Assembly: GCA_901538445.1 (NCBI GenBank)
Contig: LR594585.1
Span: forward strand, 615,668-679,667
Source: Gemmataceae bacterium
Lineage (GTDB): Bacteria > Planctomycetota > Planctomycetia > Gemmatales > Gemmataceae
Length of the DNA: 64,000 nucleotides
Direction of reading: 5' to 3'
Shown: positions 25,590 through 33,134 of the stretch, in pieces
Layout of the letters: each line of letters begins with the position of its first letter
Numbering within the stretch: position 1 is the stretch's first letter
Position numbers and translations under genes: made by a program
The notes under the pieces: model-generated
Told to the model about the DNA's origin: nothing
Databases searched by the model: none
What the model saw: the letters and a program-made list of their open reading frames with translations, nothing else

Positions 25590-25929
25590 CAGCGGCGAAC
25601 CGCTCTCGCAGCATCTCCGCGAGCACCTGCGCGTGGCACACCACCTCGGCACCGTCGCCCGCGGTCGCGGTAACGCACCAGCAGCCGAGCGGCTTGGTGC
25701 CGTGGCCCGTCTCCTCCCACAGCGCGGCCAGGTCCGCGTCGAGCGTCGGGCGGGCCAGGAGCCACTTGCGGTACCGTTCCAGGCAGGTGCCGATCGGGTC
25801 GCCGGGCTTCGGCCGGAACGGGTTGCCGAGCGCGTGACCCTTCCATCCCGCGAAGGGGCGGCCGCAGTACACGACCCCGGCGCGGTCGGCGGGCTTGTTC
25901 ATGCCCTTCACGTTGACGACTCGAATCAT
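25501..25929 (-). CDS. DUF4326 protein
   Basis: 142 residues, ATG at 25929, one base after the HD-gene stop. It has the DUF4326 hallmark: VVNVKG at the start, VYCGRPFAGWKGHALGNPF, then CLERYRKWLLARP and LGCWC. The family is common in phages and mobile elements, and its function is unknown. A nucleotide- or ADP-ribose-linked role has been suggested for the fold, which I cannot test here. The last ~25 residues, rich in Ala, Gly and Pro, overlap the convergent gene and may not matter. Confidence 0.78.
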   Translation of the reverse strand: MIRVVNVKGMNKPADRAGVVYCGRPFAGWKGHALGNPFRPKPGDPIGTCLERYRKWLLARPTLDADLAALWEETGHGTKPLGCWCVTATAGDGAEVVCHAQVLAEMLRERFAAVTPSARASAAGSPPAEPGGGTPHADGASG

Positions 25930-25930
25930 C

Positions 25931-26566
25931 TCACTTCCCCGTCAGTTCGGTGAACCGCTTGCGGAACTCGTAACACGCCCGGCCCGGACCCCACGGGCTG
26001 ATGCGGTCGGGCAGGATCTCGAACCCGTTCTTCGGCTGGTGCCGCCACTGGTCGACGAGCGGGGCCATGATGTCGCGCGCCTCGGTCACCAGCAACAGTT
26101 CGTCCGCCCGCTTCACCTCGTCCCATGTCGCGTCGGTGAAGTCGTTGCACCCGAGCGCTTCGAGGATCACGATCAGCAGTTCGAGTTCCATCGCCTTGAG
26201 CGACGACAGCGCCCGCCCGAACTCCTGGCCCGCCTCGCCGTGCGACACCCACAGGAACCGCTTCCACGGCCGCGCGATGTCGCCCATGTACGCCTCGGCC
26301 GCGTCGTGCAGGAGCGCGGCGAGGGCGGCCTCGGGCTTCACTACGCGAGACGCCAACACGCTGTGCTGCGCGACGCTGTAGAACTGTTTGCAGTGCCCGG
26401 TGAAGCGGCACGTGTTCGCGAGCGCGTGCGAGATGTCGAGGATGTCCACCTCACCCGGACGCGGGTCCAGGGGCCAGAACCGCCGGCCGCTGTAGGTCTG
26501 GATCCAGTCGCCCTTGCGGTCGGTGCTGGGGGTCGTGCTCGTCTCGGTTCCGGTTTCGGTGGTCAT
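25931..26566 (-). CDS. HD-domain phosphohydrolase (YfbR-like)
   Basis: 211 residues, ATG at 26566. The metal-binding HD signature is clear: the first His in YSVAQHSVLASRV, then AALLHDAAEAYMGDIARPWK, with a later Asp in the helix EVKRADELLL. Such proteins hydrolyse nucleoside monophosphates. Phage versions are thought to adjust nucleotide pools during replication. It lies in a compact early operon with the DUF4326 and zinc-finger genes. An amino-terminal Thr-rich leader (about 14 residues) precedes the domain. Confidence 0.85.
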   Translation of the reverse strand: MTTETGTETSTTPSTDRKGDWIQTYSGRRFWPLDPRPGEVDILDISHALANTCRFTGHCKQFYSVAQHSVLASRVVKPEAALAALLHDAAEAYMGDIARPWKRFLWVSHGEAGQEFGRALSSLKAMELELLIVILEALGCNDFTDATWDEVKRADELLLVTEARDIMAPLVDQWRHQPKNGFEILPDRISPWGPGRACYEFRKRFTELTGK

Positions 26567-26586
26567 GATTTCCTCGTGTTAGACGG

Positions 26587-26811
26587 CTACCGATCTTCCT
26601 CAGCGGCCCGGATGACGTTGTCGAATCCGGGATCGTTGTTGTGTTGCCAACCTGTTGCGGCACTGCGATTAGCAACTTGCCCCCGGCCAGGCCTGTCGTG
26701 TGCAACCTTGTCGAAGCAGTCCGCACAGAACTCGCCGATCTCTTCCCCATCACGCGTGCAAGAGTTCACCCAGAGCAGTCGGTGGCAGCGATTGCAGTTT
26801 CCTTTTCGCAT
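26587..26811 (-). CDS. Small zinc-finger protein
   Basis: 74 residues. The ATG at 26811 shares a base with the methyltransferase stop (TGATG). Two Cys pairs, CNRCHR (residues 5-8) and CADC (about 29-32), are spaced for one zinc-binding ribbon. The C-terminal half is polar and Asn/Arg-rich. Phage proteins of this size and form often bind DNA or modulate transcription, but no family is recognised. Codon use matches the neighbouring genes less well than average, as is common for very small genes. Confidence 0.6.
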   Translation of the reverse strand: MRKGNCNRCHRLLWVNSCTRDGEEIGEFCADCFDKVAHDRPGRGQVANRSAATGWQHNNDPGFDNVIRAAEEDR

Positions 26812-27692
26812 CACGCACCCCCTGTTCGGTTCACCAACAGCACCTCCGGCGCATCCACCCGGCCTTCCTTCCGCTTGGCCGCACTCACCAGCCCCTTCGT
26901 TGTCGCGACCTCGAGTTTCTCCCACCCGGGGTACAGCCGCGCGATGTCCGGGTGCTCGTAGTAGCTCAGCAGCACCCGCGTCTGCTTGAACCGGCCGAGT
27001 GCTGCCGCGAGCCGCTCGTGGTCAGCCGGCGCAAAGCTGTGCTTGTACTCCTTGCCCACGTCGAAGTACGGCGGGTCGGCGTAGATCACCGTCCCCTCGC
27101 GGTCCTCGACCCGCTCGCAGATGCCGATCCCGCACCCGCTGTAGATCTCCACGCACCGCAGCCGCTGGTGCCACCACGGGAGCGACTCGACGGCCCCGGC
27201 GAACCGGGTGCTCGCCGCGCCGCCGCCCGAACTGAACCGGCGGGCGTACCCGTTCGACGTGTCCCGGCACCCGGCCAGGCCGTTGAGCCCCTGCCACGAC
27301 GCGACGAAGTAGTGGTAAGCCCGGTCCACGCTCGGCGGGTCGGCCACGGTCGGCGGGAGCCCGGCCCGGACAACGTCGCGGGACTCGCGGAACACCCCCT
27401 CGGCGGTGAGGGTCCGGTGCAGCCGCCAGTGCAGCCGCTGGCTCAACTCCTCGTCGCGGACCACGCGGGCCAGGTTGACGAGGTCGCCGTGCAGGTCGTT
27501 GACCATCTCCTGGGTGACGACCGGCTTGTTGAGGAGCACGGCCATCGAGCCGCAGAACGGCTCCCAGTAGCAGCGGTGGTCGCCGATCAGATCGACGATG
27601 CGCGAAGCGAGGACGCGCTTCGCCCCGAACCACGGGAGGAGCGAGGAGTACGCGGCGTCGCCGAGCGGGTGCGGGTCGCAAGTGGTGGCCAT
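26811..27692 (-). CDS. DNA adenine N6-methyltransferase (Dam, D12 class)
   Basis: 293 residues, ATG at 27692. The D12-class motifs are in place: PWFGAKR (motif X) near residue 21, CYWEPFCGSMAVLLNKP (motif I, S-adenosylmethionine binding), NDLHGDLVN, and catalytic DPPYF (motif IV) near residue 215. It likely protects phage DNA from restriction or marks origins. It shares the modification block with the C5 methyltransferase and an ASCH protein. The recognition sequence cannot be read from the gene. Confidence 0.92.
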   Translation of the reverse strand: MATTCDPHPLGDAAYSSLLPWFGAKRVLASRIVDLIGDHRCYWEPFCGSMAVLLNKPVVTQEMVNDLHGDLVNLARVVRDEELSQRLHWRLHRTLTAEGVFRESRDVVRAGLPPTVADPPSVDRAYHYFVASWQGLNGLAGCRDTSNGYARRFSSGGGAASTRFAGAVESLPWWHQRLRCVEIYSGCGIGICERVEDREGTVIYADPPYFDVGKEYKHSFAPADHERLAAALGRFKQTRVLLSYYEHPDIARLYPGWEKLEVATTKGLVSAAKRKEGRVDAPEVLLVNRTGGA

Positions 27693-27810
27693 GTGAATCC
27701 CACTAGACACGGGTTCATGTTCGGGGTAATCTGCCCGCGCAGTTCGGCGGGTCGCGTGGTTAGCTGTCTTGCGGCGTTACGCCGCGAACCGGTTCGCAGA
27801 GCCCGCCAGT

Positions 27811-27924
27811 TCAATGCACGGAGATGGCCAGTCCGCCATACAGGTCTGGCTGGGGAACTTCGTCCCCCCGGCCCCCAAGCCGTGAGGGCATAGAAAGTAG
27901 CCCCCCGCCGAACTGCGTCTTCAT
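27811..27924 (-). CDS. Very small protein, translationally coupled
   Basis: 37 residues, starting at ATG 27924, which overlaps the ASCH stop (ATGA). The sequence begins MKTQFGGGLLSMPSRLGGRG. The start/stop coupling is the same device used throughout this operon, which is the main reason to believe it. It is too short to assign. The 118 bases between its stop and the adenine methyltransferase start hold no further gene that I can support. Confidence 0.4.
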   Translation of the reverse strand: MKTQFGGGLLSMPSRLGGRGDEVPQPDLYGGLAISVH

Positions 27925-28457
27925 CCCTCGTCCTCCGAACCGATCAGCAGGTTCGCTCCCCTCACGACCTCGTCAGGCACCTCGAACAGCCCCTGGTGCC
28001 CGCGGCACGGCACCGGCTTCGCGAACCGCACCGCGTTCGCGCACAGGAACGCCCACCGCCGCGGGTCGAAGTTCCCGAACGCCCGCTCGATCTCGCCCAC
28101 GAACAAGATCCCGTCGGGGGTCAGGTGGTACGGGCCGTCGTGGTACCCCAACCCGTCGGCCACGTTGTCGGTGTGGACCACGTTCACCACGTCCACCCGC
28201 CCGACGATCGCGCCGAACGGGAGCCCCCACCCGCGTTTCGCCGCGGCTTCGGTCGGTTCGAACACGATCCCGGCTTGCTCCAGGGCGGCGCGGAACGGTT
28301 GCCCGGCCGCGATGAAGGCCAGGTCTGCGTTCCACGTTCGGGCCGCATGGACGAGCAGCGGGCCGCGGTAGCGCAGGGGCCAGCCGCGCGTCTCGACGGA
28401 CTTCGCGCCGGTTGCGAGGAGTTGAGCCCACGGTTGGTGCAGCGAGAGGCACTTCAC
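27921..28457 (-). CDS. ASCH-domain protein
   Basis: 178 residues. The GTG start at 28457 overlaps the C5 methyltransferase stop (GTGA). The N-terminus CLSLHQPWAQLLATGAKSVE followed by ETRGWPLRYRGPLLVHAA is the ASCH/EVE-like beta-barrel signature. A large loop then leads to GAIVGRVDVVNVV. ASCH domains bind RNA or modified bases. Placed between two DNA methyltransferases, it might recognise modified phage DNA or regulate translation. The link is by context only. Confidence 0.82.
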   Translation of the reverse strand: MKCLSLHQPWAQLLATGAKSVETRGWPLRYRGPLLVHAARTWNADLAFIAAGQPFRAALEQAGIVFEPTEAAAKRGWGLPFGAIVGRVDVVNVVHTDNVADGLGYHDGPYHLTPDGILFVGEIERAFGNFDPRRWAFLCANAVRFAKPVPCRGHQGLFEVPDEVVRGANLLIGSEDEG

Positions 28458-30175
28458 GCGACGTCCTCCAGCATGGCCAGGATGAGCGCCTTCGCCTGAT
28501 TCACCTCCACCGCGTTCCCCACCTGCTTCACCTGCTCGCTGCGGTTGCCGGTGATCTTGTAGTCCTTCGGGAACCCCATCGCGGCCGCGAGTTCGTGCGG
28601 CTGGAGCATGCGGAACCGGATGTCGAGGCGGCACCGGTCCGGCTCCACGAGGGCGTGCCGGTCCTTGGTGGTGACGGTCCGCAGCGGGTCGGCCACGGCG
28701 TCGGCCAGGCCGTTGGCGTAGAACGGGACAAGGAACGGTTCGCACAGCCCGACGCCGCGCGAGGTGGTCGTGACGGTCGGGGCCGGGGAGTTCACCGACC
28801 GCGGGCCGTTACTCGACATCTGCGGGACGATGAACGGCTGCACGAGCCCGTGCGTCGAGCCGCCGGCGACGACCGTGGGGAACGGCCGGTCGACGTCGTG
28901 GGTCCGCGGGGCCTGGCCCTCCCGCTCGCCGTAGTTGGTCGGAACGATGAACGGCTCGACGAGGGCCTGCTCGCCACGGTTCGCTCCCGTGACGCAGGGC
29001 AGGGGCTCGGCCGGGTCGTACACGCGGTCGCTGCCGTGGTGCGTCGTGTGCATCACGAACGGCTCGACGATGCCGAACGACCCGCCGCCGGCGTGGATGG
29101 TCCCGATGGGCTGCTCGACGCTCTTCACCCGGCAGTTGTCGTCGCCGCTGTTGCACATGCGGGCGATGAACGGCTGAACGAGTTGACCGCCGCCGCGGCC
29201 GGCCGTGATCGTCTGCATCGGTTGGCCAACCCCGCGTGCGACGTTGCCGCGGTGGATACCTTCTGGCGGCAAGATGAACGGCTCACACAGTGCGTGGTGA
29301 GCCCCACTGCACGTCACCGGCGGGACCGGGTTGTCGAGCGACATCGCTGAGCCGTCCACCTGCTTCCGGCCTGTGCCGCGGAGGAGGACGAGGAACGGTT
29401 CCGCGTTCGCACCGCCGAACTTCTTCAACCCCGCCGCGATCCGCTTCAGCGTGTTCTCGCTCAGCGGCCGCTTCCGGGTGAAGATGCTCTCCCCGGGTAG
29501 CGACCAGTCGATGATCTCCCGGGCCGCCCGCCACCGCGGCAGCGACCCGAACAGCCCGCTCGTCGGCTCCGGTTCGTGGGTCCGCTCGGGCCACCTGATC
29601 GGCAGCCGGCCCTTCGCGGCCTGGATGAACAGCCGCCGCCGCGTGGTCGCCCCGCCGTAGTCCGCGGCGTTCAGCACCCGCCACTCGACTCGGTAGCCCA
29701 TCGCCTTGAACGTGTCGACGAACGCCCCGAACAGCTTGCCCCGGCCCGCCTTGGTCGGCCGCCCCTTGGTGTCGAGCGGCCCCCACGTCTGGAACTCGGG
29801 CACGTTCTCGATCAGCACCCGCTTCACGTCGAGGGCCGCGCACCACCGGTGGACGCAGTAGGCCGACGCCCGCGACTGGTCGTTGATCGGCTTGCCGCCG
29901 CGGGCCACGGAATGATGGGTGCATTCCGGCGACGCCACGAGCAGATCGAGCTTGCCGCCCGGCACCGCCTTCTTGGGGTCCAGGTCGGCCAGCGACTGGC
30001 AGAAGTGGAACGCCTTCGGGTGGTTCGCCGCGTGCGTCTCGACGGCCCGGTCCCAGTGGTTCACGGCCGTGAGGTTGACGGCCCGGCCGAGCCGCGCCGC
30101 GGCCATCCCCAGCCCCGTCGAGGTGCCGCCCGCTCCGCAGAACAGGTCGGCCACGTTGATCCGCTTCGCAACCAT
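28454..30175 (-). CDS. C5-cytosine DNA methyltransferase with tandem target-recognition repeats
   Basis: 573 residues, ATG at 30175. Motif I DLFCGAGGTSTGLG (residues 10-23), the catalytic loop SPECTHHS with Cys 85, motif VI IENVPEF (122-128), motif VIII TTRRRLFI (177-184), and the C-terminal motifs QPHELAAAMGFP and QVGNAVEV are all present. Between residues 258 and 512 eight copies of a ~36-residue unit repeat, each ending in a variant of 'xVEPFIVP' preceded by a 'P..TVTA' segment. That is far longer than a normal recognition domain and may give several target specificities. Confidence 0.92.
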   Translation of the reverse strand: MVAKRINVADLFCGAGGTSTGLGMAAARLGRAVNLTAVNHWDRAVETHAANHPKAFHFCQSLADLDPKKAVPGGKLDLLVASPECTHHSVARGGKPINDQSRASAYCVHRWCAALDVKRVLIENVPEFQTWGPLDTKGRPTKAGRGKLFGAFVDTFKAMGYRVEWRVLNAADYGGATTRRRLFIQAAKGRLPIRWPERTHEPEPTSGLFGSLPRWRAAREIIDWSLPGESIFTRKRPLSENTLKRIAAGLKKFGGANAEPFLVLLRGTGRKQVDGSAMSLDNPVPPVTCSGAHHALCEPFILPPEGIHRGNVARGVGQPMQTITAGRGGGQLVQPFIARMCNSGDDNCRVKSVEQPIGTIHAGGGSFGIVEPFVMHTTHHGSDRVYDPAEPLPCVTGANRGEQALVEPFIVPTNYGEREGQAPRTHDVDRPFPTVVAGGSTHGLVQPFIVPQMSSNGPRSVNSPAPTVTTTSRGVGLCEPFLVPFYANGLADAVADPLRTVTTKDRHALVEPDRCRLDIRFRMLQPHELAAAMGFPKDYKITGNRSEQVKQVGNAVEVNQAKALILAMLEDVA

Positions 30176-30229
30176 CGCTGACTCACTTCCAGATTGACCG
30201 CCAGGTGTACGCCACAACGACACACGCCA

Positions 30230-30370
30230 TCACCACCGCCACCGCGCCCGCCACCCCCGCACCTTCTGGCCCACCGGGCCGGGCGGGCCGTGCCGCCGCA
30301 ACCCGTCGCGGATTAACTGCTCCTTCTGCACGTCCCACAGCCGCTCCGCGAGCCACTTCACCGGGTCCAT
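30230..30370 (-). CDS. Very small protein, unknown
   Basis: 46 residues. The ATG at 30370 shares a base with the upstream stop (TGATG). It begins MDPVKWLAERLWDVQKEQLI, an amphipathic helix, and ends in a basic Trp/Arg tail. Such a helix-plus-basic-tail peptide might touch membranes or nucleic acid. A still smaller frame (15 codons) follows with another TGATG overlap. Only the coupling and the composition support it as a gene. Confidence 0.45.
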   Translation of the reverse strand: MDPVKWLAERLWDVQKEQLIRDGLRRHGPPGPVGQKVRGWRARWRW

Positions 30371-30612
30371 CACTGCACCGTGGGGGTTGCCGGTGTCGCG
30401 TCCGCCCGCCCGGACCGCTCGCGGTGCCGGCCCATCGTCAGCCACTCGAAGAAGTCCCACACCCGCTGGAGTTCGTCCGCATCGAGAACGTGCGTCTGGC
30501 TTGTCGCGCCGCTCTTCTTTGCGAACTTCCCGTTGATGTCGAGGGTCACGAGGTGCGACCCCTGAGCCTTGGCCTTCTCCTTCATCTCCGCGCTGTAAAG
30601 CACTCCGGGCAT
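30370..30612 (-). CDS. Small phage protein, unknown
   Basis: 80 residues from ATG 30612, which overlaps the nuclease stop. It reads as a compact domain: MPGVLYSAEMKEKAKAQGSH, a strand LVTLDINGKFAKKSG, and a helix DADELQRVWDFFEWL. A disordered Ala/Thr/Pro tail closes it. I know no family. Its place directly after the ERCC4-type nuclease suggests a partner in recombination, though this is only neighbourhood evidence. Confidence 0.55.
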   Translation of the reverse strand: MPGVLYSAEMKEKAKAQGSHLVTLDINGKFAKKSGATSQTHVLDADELQRVWDFFEWLTMGRHRERSGRADATPATPTVQ

Positions 30613-31196
30613 CACGTCACCTTGGGTTTGCGGAACGAGTTCTCAGCCTGCTCCTTCACGAACCTCTCCAAGATCCGGAACGTCGTCACCTCGGCGAAGT
30701 CGCGGCTCGGACACATGACCCAGTGGACCCGGGTGAACCGCTGCTGCCACGCCAGCACGCTCCGGTACACGCTCTTCGGGCTCAGCCGTGAGTGCGCCGG
30801 CGGCCGGGTGAAGATGTCCGACCACTCCCGCTCCACCACCACCGCGGCGAACGTGTACTCGCTCAGCCGCTCCAACTCGCGGAGGAACCGCGCACGCCCC
30901 TGGCCCAGCGTGTGGAACAGGTCGTTCAGGCTCTTGCGCTCCACCGCGACCGCCGTCGCGTACCCGTCGAGCGAGTAGTCGCCGCTCGCGAGCCCCACCC
31001 GCTCGGTGCGGACCCGCCACGCCCCGCCGCCGTGCTCCTGGTCCGCCGGCACGTCCGCGAACGCGTAGGGCGTGCGCCACTGCCCGTCGGGCGTCTCGAT
31101 GTCCGCGGTGATCCCGTCGAACACGAACGGAAGCTGTTCCCTCGTGTCGCACAGGACCGTGACCGGGAACTCGGGATTCGGCTGCTTGCGGGGCAT
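30612..31196 (-). CDS. ERCC4-type (XPF-like) nuclease
   Basis: 194 residues, ATG at 31196. The ERCC4 nuclease signature is intact: VLCDTREQLPFVF supplies the first acidic residue (Asp 17), GDYSLDGY follows near residue 72, and AVAVERKSLNDLFHTLG carries the ERKxxxDL catalytic core. Family members cut branched DNA such as flaps and recombination intermediates. The long insert between the first two motifs is unusual. It belongs to the phage recombination block with RecT-like and RecD-like proteins. Confidence 0.88.
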   Translation of the reverse strand: MPRKQPNPEFPVTVLCDTREQLPFVFDGITADIETPDGQWRTPYAFADVPADQEHGGGAWRVRTERVGLASGDYSLDGYATAVAVERKSLNDLFHTLGQGRARFLRELERLSEYTFAAVVVEREWSDIFTRPPAHSRLSPKSVYRSVLAWQQRFTRVHWVMCPSRDFAEVTTFRILERFVKEQAENSFRKPKVT

Positions 31197-31248
31197 GGTC
31201 GGGTCCGCACCTTGGGTGTCGCTCGGGTGGTCATTCGCGGTCGCGCGG

Positions 31249-31572
31249 TCAGATCGACGTCATCGCCTCGGTGTGCATGTCGTTGCGGGCCGCGATCTCG
31301 TCCTTCGCGTGCCGCTCGCGCTGGTACGGCATCCAGGCGCAGTGGTCGATCGGGCAGTCGGGCTGTTCGGTCTCGGCGAACGGCACTGCCGTCACCGGGA
31401 AGTGCTTGCCGCTCTTGTCGATCACCGACACGTTCACGTAGGTGCTGGAGCCACTCTGCTCGACGTGGGCCACGATCGCCGCGAGCGGCTTACCCTTGTC
31501 GACCCAGAACCCGAAGCACGCCCGGCTCGCGGCGGGGTAGAAGTAAACCACTCGGCCGACGGTCGGTTTCAT
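31249..31572 (-). CDS. Phage protein of unknown function
   Basis: 107 residues, ATG at 31572. It starts MKPTVGRVVYFYPAASRACF, continues with a strand-rich middle (AAIVAHVEQSGSSTYVNVSV), and has a CPIDHCAWMPYQ motif near residue 73 that could bind a metal. Small proteins starting MKPTVGRVVYY-like are frequent in temperate phages, usually unassigned. It lies in the recombination block. Both neighbours are separated by short gaps. Confidence 0.65.
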   Translation of the reverse strand: MKPTVGRVVYFYPAASRACFGFWVDKGKPLAAIVAHVEQSGSSTYVNVSVIDKSGKHFPVTAVPFAETEQPDCPIDHCAWMPYQRERHAKDEIAARNDMHTEAMTSI

Positions 31573-31685
31573 CGCTGGAACTCCTCAGGGCGCGCAAGGG
31601 TCCACGGGGCCGGGTGCGCGCGACCCGGTCCTGGGTTCACTCTCTCGATCACGTCACGGGGTCAGTCGCGGCCGCAGCGGGCCGC

Positions 31686-32450
31686 TCAGGGCTTGCCGAA
31701 GAAGATCGGGACGCCGGAGTCCTGCAACTCCTCCTTCAACTGGTCGGCCAGGATCTGGAGAGCGGCCTCGGCCGCGACTTCGAGTTGCCCCGGCAGCGGC
31801 ATCAACCGGAAGCACCCGTTCGACGCGTCCGGCTCCAACGCGCACTCCACCTGGCACCGCACCTTGCGGAACGCCGGGTTCGCATACGCCGGGAAGTCGA
31901 ACGTCACGTACTCGGGGATCGTCTTGAGCCCGGTCACCTCGCCGGTGATCTCGCGGCCGAGACTCGCCTTCCCGTGGCCCACCTCGCCCTGCGTCGTGGA
32001 CGTCGCCTTGAAGTTCACCCTGCGGACCGACTCGGCCAGGTCGCCGCACAGGGCCAGGGAGTCGCGGAACGTGGTGCGCAGGTCGCGGACGAGTTCGATC
32101 TGCGTCATCGCCTGCTTGGTCCGCTTCAGTTCGGCGAGGCGCGTGTACTGGTCCGACGGGACGAGCGCGAGCTTGACGGTGCCGGGGTGCGCGGCCCCGA
32201 CGACCGCGACGATCTCGGTCGGGGAGTACCACACCTCGGCCTCCGGCGCGTACTCGATCGCCTTGTCGGTGATCGCCTGGAGCGAGAGCGCGGTGTGCGC
32301 CTCGGGCCGCTCGCTGGCCGACACCTTCTCCAACTCGCCGTTGCCGCGGCGGATGAAGTAGACGTGGTTGGGCTCGCGACTCGTCTCGACGATCGTCGGG
32401 GCCGCCGACTTGCCGAGTTCGTTCATGTACTGGAGCGCTTCCTTCAACAT
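31686..32450 (-). CDS. Phage protein resembling DUF2303 (YfdQ-like)
   Basis: 254 residues, ATG at 32450. The pattern of an N-terminal helix, a YFIRRGNGELEKV strand, EIVAVVGAAHPGTVKLALVP, a helical middle (LVRDLRTTFRDSLALCGDLA) and a strand-rich C-terminus (QVECALEPDASNGCFRLMPL) is reminiscent of DUF2303 phage proteins, whose function is unknown. They lie beside recombination and single-strand-binding genes in other phages, as here. The match is by overall layout, so moderate confidence only. Confidence 0.5.
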   Translation of the reverse strand: MLKEALQYMNELGKSAAPTIVETSREPNHVYFIRRGNGELEKVSASERPEAHTALSLQAITDKAIEYAPEAEVWYSPTEIVAVVGAAHPGTVKLALVPSDQYTRLAELKRTKQAMTQIELVRDLRTTFRDSLALCGDLAESVRRVNFKATSTTQGEVGHGKASLGREITGEVTGLKTIPEYVTFDFPAYANPAFRKVRCQVECALEPDASNGCFRLMPLPGQLEVAAEAALQILADQLKEELQDSGVPIFFGKP

Positions 32451-32520
32451 GGGCTCTGTTCCTTCGCGTTCGGGTTAAGAGGTGGGCCAGGGAACCGATT
32501 CGCTGGCCCGTGGTTTCTGC

Positions 32521-32883
32521 TCAGTCGTCCATCCCGGGAACCGCCGGCTGGTGCGGGTTCTCCGGTGCCACCGGCGAGAACGACATCTCGGGCTGGCCGC
32601 GGTCGTTCATCGTCAACTCGCCGATGGTCGGGTCGGTCAGGTACGGCGGCAGCGTCGTCTTGGCCTTGGCCGTCGCGCTGATCGACTCGCCGAGCTTGCG
32701 GAGTTCCAGTTCGATGGTCACCTTCCGCGGCTTCTTGTCCGCGCCCCGATCCTCGGTGTCGCGGAGCGCGGCCCGCAGTGCCGCGTTGATGATCGCCTCG
32801 GCCTGGCCGCCGGCGAGTTGACCCACCGTCGCCAGCGTGAGTGTGCGCTGGTGGGCCTTCGGTTTCGTTCGTCGCTCGCTCAT
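32521..32883 (-). CDS. Phage protein of unknown function
   Basis: 120 residues from ATG 32883. A basic start (MSERRTKPKAHQRTLTLATV) leads to a helix (AEAIINAALRAALRDTEDRG) and a strand pair (RKVTIELELRKLGESI), then a Pro-rich tail. It may fold into a small dimeric domain that binds nucleic acid. No family is recognised. It forms a three-gene run with the preceding 71-residue protein and the DUF2303-like protein. Confidence 0.6.
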   Translation of the reverse strand: MSERRTKPKAHQRTLTLATVGQLAGGQAEAIINAALRAALRDTEDRGADKKPRKVTIELELRKLGESISATAKAKTTLPPYLTDPTIGELTMNDRGQPEMSFSPVAPENPHQPAVPGMDD

Positions 32884-32918
32884 GGTTCTGTTCCTCACAG
32901 TGGTTCAGGGTCCGAGTC

Positions 32919-33134
32919 TCACCCGCCGTCACGCTCCTTCAGCAGTGCGGCGAGCAACAGATCTGCCACGTCCTTGTGCATCGCCGACGCGAGACGCACC
33001 TCACTGCGCATCCCGTGGTACAACTCCTTGGTCCCAACCCAGAACAGGTCGTCGTCCTCGTCCTCGGTGTGGACCATCAGCCGCTCGGGGCCGCTGACGG
33101 CAAGCCGGCCCAGCATCGCCCGCAACTCGTCCAT
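32919..33134 (-). CDS. Small phage protein, unknown
   Basis: 71 residues. The ATG at 33134 shares a base with the helicase stop (TGATG). Sequence: MDELRAMLGRLAVSGPERLM, an acidic cluster EDEDDDLFWVG, then helices rich in Leu and Lys. The acidic cluster resembles DNA mimics, but nothing more can be said. The overlap with the RecD-like gene shows that it is translated with it. Confidence 0.6.
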   Translation of the reverse strand: MDELRAMLGRLAVSGPERLMVHTEDEDDDLFWVGTKELYHGMRSEVRLASAMHKDVADLLLAALLKERDGG

